A stretch of 64,000 bases of DNA. Source: Nonomuraea sediminis. GTDB lineage: Bacteria > Actinomycetota > Actinomycetes > Streptosporangiales > Streptosporangiaceae. How positions within the stretch are numbered: the first letter of the stretch is position 1; every line of letters begins with the position of its first letter. The stretch covers positions 1 through 64,000 of the forward strand of contig NZ_JAHDTI010000022.1 of the NCBI RefSeq assembly GCF_018531495.1, in the 5' to 3' direction. Under the pieces are notes generated by a model that made no database searches, was not told the DNA's origin, and worked only from the letters and a program-made list of their open reading frames with translations. Below, piece by piece: positions 9,911 to 16,422 of the stretch. A program made the translations under genes and the position numbers.

Positions 9911-10270
9911 CGTTGCTTCCAGTACGGAGGTCCGCGTGGGTCTCTCCGGGAGGACTGGCGTAAGGGCCACGGCGATTGCTGGGGTGGCTTCCGGTACGGA
10001 GGTCCGCGTGGGTCTCTCCGGGAGGACTGGCGCAAGAGCCACGGCGAGCGCTGGGGTGGCTTCCAGTGCTGAGGTCCGTGTAAGTCTCTCCGGGACGATT
10101 GGGGTGGGCGCCACGGCGATTGCTTGGTGGCTTCCGGTGCTGCGGCTCCCATGGGTCCTCCCATCACGACAGCTAACGCAGGCGCCATGACGATTGCTGG
10201 GGTGGCTTCCAGTGCAGAGGTCCGCGTGGGGTCCACCACGACTAACGCAGGCTTCATCGCGAGCGCCGAG
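9911..10270 (+). repeat. Five imperfect ~72-bp tandem repeats
   Basis: The block starting GCTTCC recurs at 9915, 9987, 10059, 10130 and 10205, giving periods of 72, 72, 71 and 75 bases. Units 1-3 are close copies (GGTCCGCGTGGGTCTCTCCG and GCCACGGCGA blocks); units 4 and 5 are diverged. Because 72 is a multiple of three, frames stay open on both strands, and the forward frame from 9840 would encode a 24-residue repeat (GVASSTEVRVGLSGRTG...). No ribosome-binding site supports translation of that frame. Confidence 0.85.
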
Positions 10271-10295
10271 GCGGCCGTGAGGACGGGGGCCCGCC

Positions 10296-10763
10296 ATGGG
10301 TGCTGACGCGGGAGCTGTGGCGAGCGCGAGGAAGGCATCCCACGCGGAGGGCGGAGCGAGTTCAGGCGGGGTGGCTGCGGCGGCTTTCTGTGTGTCGCTT
10401 GGAAGGGCTCAGAGGCGGCGTGGGCGGGCTTCACGGGGCTCGGTGACCATGGAGACGGCCGCGGTACTTCCGGCGCTCGTGGTGGTCCTGGCGGCCGCGC
10501 TGTGGGTGATCCAGGTTGTAGGGATACGCCTCGAATGCGTCGATGCAGCCCGTACGGCAGCGCGAGCAGCGGCCCGTGGCGAGGATCTGGACCAGGTCCG
10601 AGCCGCAGCCCAAGCCGCCACCCGCCCGAACGCCCAGATCTCCATAACCCGCGACCCAGAACACACCAAGATCGAGATCAAAATCGAGGTCTACCCCGCC
10701 TGGGGCCCCACACTCCCAGCCATCCAAGTCTCAGCCACCGCCACCACCGACACAGAGCCCTAA
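10296..10763 (+). CDS. TadE-like minor pilin
   Basis: Pilus minor subunit of the TadE family. The prepilin motif RG|SVTMETAAVLPALV (Gly -1, Glu +5) sits about 50 residues in, followed by a long hydrophobic helix (VVLAAALWVIQVVGI) and an extracytoplasmic domain with AARTAARAAARGE, a pattern shared by actinobacterial TadE-like proteins. The ATG at 10296 gives 155 residues with an Ala/Gly-rich leader; a GTG at 10371 would give a more normal leader of about 24 residues. The motif requires a leader, so the start cannot be the GTG at 10443. It follows the 72-bp repeat array directly. Confidence 0.75.
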   Translation: MGADAGAVASARKASHAEGGASSGGVAAAAFCVSLGRAQRRRGRASRGSVTMETAAVLPALVVVLAAALWVIQVVGIRLECVDAARTAARAAARGEDLDQVRAAAQAATRPNAQISITRDPEHTKIEIKIEVYPAWGPTLPAIQVSATATTDTEP

Positions 10764-10884
10764 CCCCAAGCCCCAGCACCGCCAACCCCCAGGCACCGAC
10801 CACCCCCAGGTCGAGACCGTCCAAGGGTCAGACAGCCGAGATAGCCCATGCACGCCCGATAGAACCAGAGCCCCGGGAGGAAGT

Positions 10885-11457
10885 TTGCCCACCGCCACCA
10901 AAGACCGTGGGATCACTTCCGCCGGCAGGGACCGCGTGAGCGCCTCCACCGGCAGAGATCGTGGAACCGTCTCGACTGGCGGCGGCCGTTCGATGTGCGA
11001 TGGTCGTGGAACCGCCTCGACGGGCAAGGACCGTGGGACCGGCTCCGCTTGCCCGGACTGTGGCATTGGCACCGGACGTGGGGCTGCCTCGGCGGATACA
11101 GAACGCGGGTCTGCGACGCTGTGGGGCGTGGCGGTTATGGCGCTGCTGATGGCGGTTGCCACGATCACTGCCACTGTGGGTGCTGTCCGGGTTGCTCGTC
11201 ACAAGGTCAACGATGCTGCCGACCTGAGCGCCTTGGCCGCCGCTCGCCTTGCGCTGGCCGATCCCGAGGGCGCCTGTGCTCGAGCCGCCCACCTCGCCCG
11301 TCGGAACGGCGTGACTCTCGACCGGTGCACCATCACCGACGAGATAGCCGATGTGTGGACCTCGATCACGATCTCCATCCCCGCCCTGGGCCCGCGAACG
11401 GTAACAGGCCGAGCAAGAGCAGGCCCCGCCCAACCAGCCCCCGCCCTCCCGCCGTAA
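10885..11457 (+). CDS. TadG/TadE-like pilus protein with repeat-built N-terminus
   Basis: The C-terminal two thirds form a recognisable Rv3655c/TadE-type secreted protein: RGSATLWGVAVMALLMAVATITATVGAVRVARHKVNDAADLSALAAARLAL, a membrane segment plus the DAADLSALAAA block, then Cys277-type pairs (GACARA, DRCTI). Glu +5 of pilins is absent. The first 75 residues are a tandem repeat of about nine residues (K/R-D-R-G-x-x-S-x-G) and look unlike any homologue. The real start may be internal, for instance the ATG at about 10993. Last gene of the tad cluster; a hairpin follows 16 bases downstream. Confidence 0.7.
   Translation: MPTATKDRGITSAGRDRVSASTGRDRGTVSTGGGRSMCDGRGTASTGKDRGTGSACPDCGIGTGRGAASADTERGSATLWGVAVMALLMAVATITATVGAVRVARHKVNDAADLSALAAARLALADPEGACARAAHLARRNGVTLDRCTITDEIADVWTSITISIPALGPRTVTGRARAGPAQPAPALPP
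10905..11085 (+). repeat. ~27-bp tandem repeats at the N-terminus of the TadG-like gene
   Basis: About five to six diverged units, each beginning GGNANNGACCGTGG-like and encoding R/K-D-R-G-T-x-S-T-G variants. The units resemble the RGSAT prepilin junction of the same gene. Confidence 0.6.
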
Positions 11458-11472
11458 CCAGGAGACCTCACG

Positions 11473-11503
11473 GTCCGATCTCCGGGTCGGCCGGAGATCG
11501 GAC
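11473..11503 (+). terminator. Hairpin terminator after the tad cluster
   Basis: Perfect 13-bp stem GTCCGATCTCCGG (11473-11485) with its complement at 11491-11503 and a 5-base loop, 16 bases after the last tad gene. One arm (GTCCGATCTCCGG) is repeated at about 11622-11634. Confidence 0.75.
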
Positions 11504-12024
11504 AATTCCCTTCGGTGCTCCTGGTGCTTCGGAGTCGCCTTCTGGCGGTCTGCACGTGACGACGCAATCTGCCGTAGGCGATCAGGTGCACGGGGCTGGA
11601 TGAGTGTCTGCCGAGGGACTGTCCGATCTCCGGCCCTCCGGGCGCTCCGCTCCGGGAGGTTGCCGCAAATCGCGCGGTTCGCGGCTTGTGCAGTTCGCGG
11701 GTCGTTCAGTTCTGTCGGGTGGGCATGAGGTTAGATCCACCGTTTCGGATCACTCTCGTTGTCCGGCGATCAGGTGCGGCGGTCAGCGCGTGGGGCGCGG
11801 GCTCGCATCTGGCGGCGGCGCGGAGGTTCACGCATGAGGTGTGCGTCATGGGCGAGATGGCCGCTGGAGGAGCGGCGGTGTTGGGGCTACGTCGTGACAG
11901 TTTCGCGAAGGTTGCGAAGGGGCGGCAAGGCGGGTGAGGGGTTGCGAGCTGCGGATGCATGAGTCGGACGGTCGTGGTAGGCGGGGAAAGGTGTGATCGC
12001 TAATAAGGGTGAGGGTTCGTTGGA
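11504..12024. other. Gene-poor region between tad cluster and IS607-type element
   Basis: No reading frame with coding character, although several short ones exist on both strands. Contains short direct repeats of GTTCGCGG around 11680-11705. Possibly the scar of older insertions next to the present mobile element. Confidence 0.35.
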
Positions 12025-12074
12025 GTTCGAGAATATGTAAGCGAACGTGAGCGAACATGTGTTTGAGTTAGCCT

Positions 12075-12650
12075 GTGAAGCTTGCTGAATGGGCGCGGTC
12101 GCAGGGGATTCATCCGCAGACCGCATACCGGTGGTTCCGGGAGGGCAGAATGCCCGTCCCGGCTCATCGTCTGCCCACCGGCACGATCATCGTGGACAAC
12201 CCGCCTGCCGCAGCATCGGGCGCGGCCACGCTGTACGCGCGGGTCTCCTCCCATGACCAGCGCGCCGACCTGGACCGGCAGATCGCCCGGCTGACCGCCT
12301 ATGCCACCACCGCCGGTCTGCCGGTGGTGGCATCGGTGACCGAGGTCGGGTCCGGTCTGAACGGCCGCCTCCCCAAGCTGATGCGGCTGCTTGCCGACCC
12401 GGCCGCCGCTGTGATCGTGGTCGAGCACCGGGACCGGCTGGCCCGGTTCGGCGTCGAATACCTGGAAGCGGCGCTGGCCGCCCACGGTCGTCGCCTGGTC
12501 GTGGCCGACGCGGGCGAAACCACCGACGACCTGGTGCGCGACATGATCGAGGTGTTGACGTCGATGTGCGCCCGGCTGTATGGGCGCCGGGGGGCCCGCA
12601 ACCGGGCGCTGCGCGCGGTCACCGCCGCCACATCCGGAGACGGCGCGTGA
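12075..12650 (+). CDS. tnpA: IS607-type serine recombinase (TnpA)
   Basis: Site-specific recombinase that excises and inserts the element through a circular intermediate. The 191-residue protein has the reversed domain order diagnostic of IS607: an N-terminal MerR-like DNA-binding helix-turn-helix (KLAEWARSQGIHPQTAYRWFREG, residues 2-24) before the catalytic domain, in which YARVSSHDQ (about 54-62) supplies the nucleophilic serine, and ADLDRQI, VEHRDRLARFG and the C-terminal helix follow. Apparently intact. Starts with GTG at 12075; its stop overlaps the tnpB GTG (GTGA, 12647-12650). Confidence 0.92.
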   Translation: MKLAEWARSQGIHPQTAYRWFREGRMPVPAHRLPTGTIIVDNPPAAASGAATLYARVSSHDQRADLDRQIARLTAYATTAGLPVVASVTEVGSGLNGRLPKLMRLLADPAAAVIVVEHRDRLARFGVEYLEAALAAHGRRLVVADAGETTDDLVRDMIEVLTSMCARLYGRRGARNRALRAVTAATSGDGA

Positions 12651-13935
12651 ATGTCACCCAGGCCTACCGGTTCGCGCTCGACCCGACCCCGGCGCAGGAA
12701 CGGGTCTTGCGTTCGCATGCGGGGGCCTCCCGGTTCGCCTACAACTGGGGCCTGGCCCGCTGCAACGACCGGTACGCCGCCGAGAAGAAGTGTGGTCGGC
12801 GGCCGAGCTGCACAAGCAGTGGAACGCCGCCAAGAAGCAAGATCTGGCGCTTGGCTGGTGGAGCGAGAACTCCAAGTGCGTCTACCAGGAAGCCTTCCGC
12901 GACCTGGACCGGGCGTTGCGCGACTACGTCAAGTCCACGAGGGGCCGGCGTAAGGGCAGAAAGCTCGGCTTCCCTCGGTTCAAGAAGCGGGGCAAGGCCA
13001 AGGACTCCTTCAGGTTCTCCACCGGGGCGATGCGCTGCGAGGGGCGCACTGTCACCCTGCCCCGGCTGGGCACGGTCGGCACGTTCGAGTCCACGCGCAA
13101 GCTGGCCCGCCGCCTCCAGGCCGGGACGGCCCGGATCTTGTCGGCCACGGTGACGCGGACGGCGCAGCGCTGGTTCGTCTCCTTCACCGTTGAGGTGGAG
13201 CGGACCGTCCCAGCCCGGCATGCCCGTCCGGGCAGCAAGGTCGGCGTGGACCTGGGCGTCAAGACGTTGCTGACCGGCGTCGATGACACCGGTGTGGTGG
13301 TCGAGGTTCCGGGTCCGAAACCGCTGGGGGCGGGCCTGCGGAAACTCCGCCGCCTCTCGCGCGCCCACTCCCGCACCGTCAAAGGCGGCCGGAACCGGGC
13401 CAGGGCCGCCGCGCGGCTGGCCCGCCACCACGCCCGTGTCGCGAACGTGCGCGCTGATGCGCTGCACCAGGCCACCACAGTGTTGGCCGCCCGGTATGAG
13501 ACGGTCGTCGTCGAAGACCTGAACGTGACCGGCATGCTGGCCAACCAGCGGCTGGCCCGGCATGTGGCCGATCAGGGGTTCGGCACCACCCGCCGCCTGC
13601 TGACCTACAAGACCACCTGGAACGGCGGACGGTTGATGGTGGCCGACCGCTGGTACCCCTCCTCCAAGACGTGTTCGGCGTGCGGGTGGCGAAAGCCAAG
13701 CCTTACCCTCGCGATGCGGACCTTCACCTGCGACGCCTGCGGCCTGGTCCTGGATCGGGACGTCAACGCCGCCCGTAACCTGCTCGATCTCGCCGCCAGT
13801 GGGGCGGAGAGCGTAAACGCCTGTGTGAGCCCCGGTAAGACCCAGCGTGCTGGGCGCGGGGCGGTGATCCAGGAACCCGGCACCACGCCTGTGGGTCAGA
13901 CCGGGACCGTCACCGGGCAACCGGTGGATGCCTGA
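12647..13935 (+). pseudogene. tnpB: tnpB (RNA-guided nuclease homologue) with a frameshift
   Basis: The N-terminal 48 codons from GTG 12647 read VNVTQAYRFALDPTPAQE...FAYNWGLA, the normal TnpB start. After AAG at 12788-12790 the homologous continuation (WSAAELHKQWN) is in the frame one base back, so a single base is missing near 12785-12792. Downstream the protein is complete: HTH and wedge region, RuvC-I GVDLG (Asp), RuvC-II VVVEDLNV (Glu), zinc finger CSACG/CDACG and RuvC-III LDRDVNAARN (Asp). No slippery heptamer is visible, so I read it as a broken gene or a sequencing error. A functional full-length nuclease is not expected. Confidence 0.8.
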
Positions 13936-13965
13936 CCCGGGCTCACATTTGAGCACGTTTCAGGT
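13790..13965 (+). ncRNA. Candidate omega RNA at the tnpB 3' end
   Basis: TnpB guide RNAs overlap the 3' end of tnpB and run to the right end of the element. Here the last ~45 codons encode a low-complexity Gly/Thr/Pro tail and the DNA is rich in complementary GC blocks (for example GGGACCGTC/ACCGGGCAACCGGT). Position is by analogy; no fold was computed. Confidence 0.35.
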
Positions 13966-14226
13966 AACGGAGAAGGGGCTAGGTCGCAATCGAATCACGA
14001 CTTCTTAGACGCAGTGTCCAAGAGTTGGATATCTCACATAAGGTGCCGCTTACCCTCGGTCCATGCCGTCTGGGGCGGAATTCCGGAGATGCCGGTGCCG
14101 GCTCGCTAGGGTGCGGAGCCGGGGGTGGTCGTTGATCGTATCGGCCGGGGGACTGCACTTCCGGTCGCCGCGTGGGTGCCCCGAGCGGGTGGCCGGGCGG
14201 CGAGGCCTTCGATGGAGGGAAGCGTC

Positions 14227-15849
14227 GTGACGGTGGTTGGCAGGATGACGGCTGCGACGGTGGTCGTGGCAGGGGCCATCGTGCTCGGTGGCACCGCTCA
14301 CGCTGCCGTGTCGGCGCGGCAGGCCGCGCCCGGCCAGCTCGCGGTGCGCGAGGCCGAATCTGGACAGATCACCTCGCCGTCGGACGGTCAGGTGATCACG
14401 AGCGGCTCCGTGCCGATCTCCGCGCATACCGGGATGATGCAGCTCAGCATGGGCCTGTACGTCGAGGGTCCGTCCACGCCCAAGCAGAAGATCGCAAGCG
14501 GCGGCGCGAACCAGACGTTGTCGGGCACGTTCGACGCGGGCAGCGCGCCGAACGGCACCTTCACCGTGACCCTCAAGGGTGAGATCTCCGGATCGACCTA
14601 CTCCACGAGCACGTTCAAGCTCAAGCGGCCCGCCACCACACCGAGTGGCGTGAACGCCGAGCTGCAGGGCAAGGACAAGATCGTCGTCACCTGGAGCAAG
14701 GGTTCGGAGCCCGACCTCCAGTCCTACGAGGTATCCACCACGCAGTCCGGCATCGTGGGCCGCCTCGGCGCCGACAGCGCGTGCTCCGGCGCCACGTGCA
14801 AGGCGACGCTCGCCGTACCGGCCAAGGCCGAAGGGCAGAAGGTCGGATTCACGGTCAAGGCGTACCGGGGTGACGGGGACGGAGGGTCGATCGCCTCGGG
14901 CAGCTCGAGCCCGGCGTACGTGACGATCCCGGCACCGGCGGCGGTGCAGCCGAAGAAGACCAAGAGTCCCACGAACCAGCAGCAGTCTCCTAAGACGACC
15001 ACGCAGAACCTGCCGACCCTCCCCAACGGCAACAAGAAGGCCACGGTGCCGACGGGCATCCCGACGCACCGGGCGGTTCCCAAGAACTCCGACAAGCTGC
15101 CGGCCATGCCCAACACCGACCCGAAGGGCAACTTCCCGCTGCCGACCGCGACGGAGGGCACCAACGACGGCCTGACACCGGACTCGAGCAAGACCGGGAC
15201 GACCCCGGCCGACTCGCAGGTCAAGGCGCAGTCGTCGGAGTCGCCGATGGGCAACATCGGGCAGTACGGGCTCTATGTCGCCGGTGGACTGATCCTCCTG
15301 CTGCTTGCCGCGCACGGCGGAGCCTGGGCGCGCCGCCGGGCCCTGGCCGGGAGCGGCGGTGGGTCCGCTGCCGCGCCGTCGGTGGCCGTGCCGCCCGCTG
15401 GCGACGGGCCGAAATTCGCCGAGAGCGTCCCGCCCACCACGACCGCGCCGCGCCGTCCCGCCGTCGTCCTGGCGGTCGCCAAGACCCGGACCACCGGCAC
15501 CGGGCCGAGCGACGCCCAGGAAGCGCAGGCGAAGGACGAGGCGCGGACGAAGGTGCCCGAGCAGGCGCGTGTGGAGCCCGCCGCGCTCCCGCGCTACCTG
15601 AGCTCCGTCGACGTCCCCGAGGGGCGTCCTGAGCCCGTCCGGATCGCCCTGCCGAGCTCGGCGGTGACCGTGATGCCAGAAGGGTCCGTGACGCCGCCCG
15701 CCGTACGGATCGAGGACCGCTGGGACGACTACCTGCCGTCGACGCCGCGCGCGATGGAGGACAGCGGCTTCTGGGAGCGCCCCGCCCCCGGCGACTTCTG
15801 GGCCGCCGACGACGACCCCGCCTACGCCCGCCGCTCCGAGGAAAGCTAA
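14227..15849 (+). CDS. Secreted, membrane-anchored protein with Fn3-like domain
   Basis: 540-residue surface protein of unknown role. GTG 14227 has GGAGGGA six bases upstream, giving a signal peptide (TVVGRMTAATVVVAGAIVLGGTAHA). Then two beta-rich domains: about 45-125 (SGQITSPSDGQVITSGSVPI, a bacterial Ig-like opening) and 130-235 (fibronectin-III-like, ATTPSGVNAELQGKDKIVVTWSKG), a Pro/Lys/Thr-rich stalk (240-360), one transmembrane helix (YGLYVAGGLILLLLAAHGGAW, about 352-372) and a disordered cytoplasmic tail ending in acidic DDYLPST and FWERPAPGDFWAADDD. Topology therefore puts the Ig domains outside. I do not recognise a named family. Confidence 0.85.
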   Translation: MTVVGRMTAATVVVAGAIVLGGTAHAAVSARQAAPGQLAVREAESGQITSPSDGQVITSGSVPISAHTGMMQLSMGLYVEGPSTPKQKIASGGANQTLSGTFDAGSAPNGTFTVTLKGEISGSTYSTSTFKLKRPATTPSGVNAELQGKDKIVVTWSKGSEPDLQSYEVSTTQSGIVGRLGADSACSGATCKATLAVPAKAEGQKVGFTVKAYRGDGDGGSIASGSSSPAYVTIPAPAAVQPKKTKSPTNQQQSPKTTTQNLPTLPNGNKKATVPTGIPTHRAVPKNSDKLPAMPNTDPKGNFPLPTATEGTNDGLTPDSSKTGTTPADSQVKAQSSESPMGNIGQYGLYVAGGLILLLLAAHGGAWARRRALAGSGGGSAAAPSVAVPPAGDGPKFAESVPPTTTAPRRPAVVLAVAKTRTTGTGPSDAQEAQAKDEARTKVPEQARVEPAALPRYLSSVDVPEGRPEPVRIALPSSAVTVMPEGSVTPPAVRIEDRWDDYLPSTPRAMEDSGFWERPAPGDFWAADDDPAYARRSEES

Positions 15850-16422
15850 CCGCCCGCAGCGAGCATCTCACCCGGTGCCGGGTTTCCATGCGGTGCGGCT
15901 CGCGCGATGCGGGCTTCTGCGCGATGTGGGTTTCTACGCGGTGCGCGTTCCCATGCGAGGTGGGCTCGGGTGTGGTGCGGGCTTTCGTGAGGTGGTGGCT
16001 CGCGCGTGGTGCGAGGCTTCCACATGGTGCGAGTTTCGTGCGGGGTGGGCTCGTGTGTGGGCGGGCGTCCACCTAGTGCGGGGCTTTCGTGAGGTGCGGG
16101 CTCTTGTGGGGGCTGGGGTCGGGTGGTGTGGGGGTTGGGTGGCTTGAGGTGATCTTGTACGGCGAGCCGTTCTACCGCCAGTCGCCGACCAGGGTCGGGC
16201 ATGTCCAGGGGGACGCTTGCTGACCCGTGCGTGGTCGGGCGCCGTGACGACGCCTCCTGGGCGGGGTTCTGCGGGTGTCTTGCGGGCTCCTGGTGCGGTT
16301 GGGGCGTGACGGGCGGGCGGGTGGCCTGCCGTACCAGGTTTGGCGGGTGGCCTGCCGTACCAGGTTGGGGGCGCCGTGGTGTGTGGAATGGGGCGGGCGG
16401 CTGCCGCTGCGATGGGGGGCCG
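15850..16422. other. Repetitive gene-free region
   Basis: No credible gene. From 15880 to 16130 a degenerate motif (GTGCGGGCTTTCGTGAGGTGG-like, about 25-30 bases) recurs many times on the + strand. At 16317-16366 a 26-base unit containing GCCTGCCGTACCAGGTT occurs twice in tandem. At 16156 lies GTACGGCGAGCC, the end motif of the dispersed repeat family. Confidence 0.6.
16317..16366 (+). repeat. 26-bp direct repeat, two copies
   Basis: GCGGGTGGCCTGCCGTACCA starts at 16317 and again at 16343; 24 bases are identical. The GCCGTAC core is shared with the dispersed repeat. Confidence 0.8.

Larger units (their letters stand above)
12030..13965 (+). mobile_element. IS607-family insertion sequence (degenerate)
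   Basis: Serine-recombinase tnpA followed by tnpB in a four-base overlap is the IS607 arrangement. The left end carries tandem 10-mers GCGAACGTGA/GCGAACATGT at 12041-12060 that could be recombinase sites; the right end is taken just past the tnpB stop, at the TTGAGCACGTTTCAGG stretch. IS607 elements have no terminal inverted repeats or target duplications, so both limits are estimates. Confidence 0.75.

Noticed and set aside
9840..10190. Repeat-coding protein from 9840
   Set aside because: Open only because the repeat period is a multiple of three; no ribosome-binding site and no conserved start.
12780..12795. Programmed frameshift in tnpB
   Set aside because: No slippery heptamer (the site is GAG AAG AAG TGT) and no stimulatory hairpin obvious; simple loss of one base is a better explanation.
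15880..16130. CRISPR array in the repetitive gap
   Set aside because: The repeated motif is degenerate with no uniform spacers and no cas genes are nearby.
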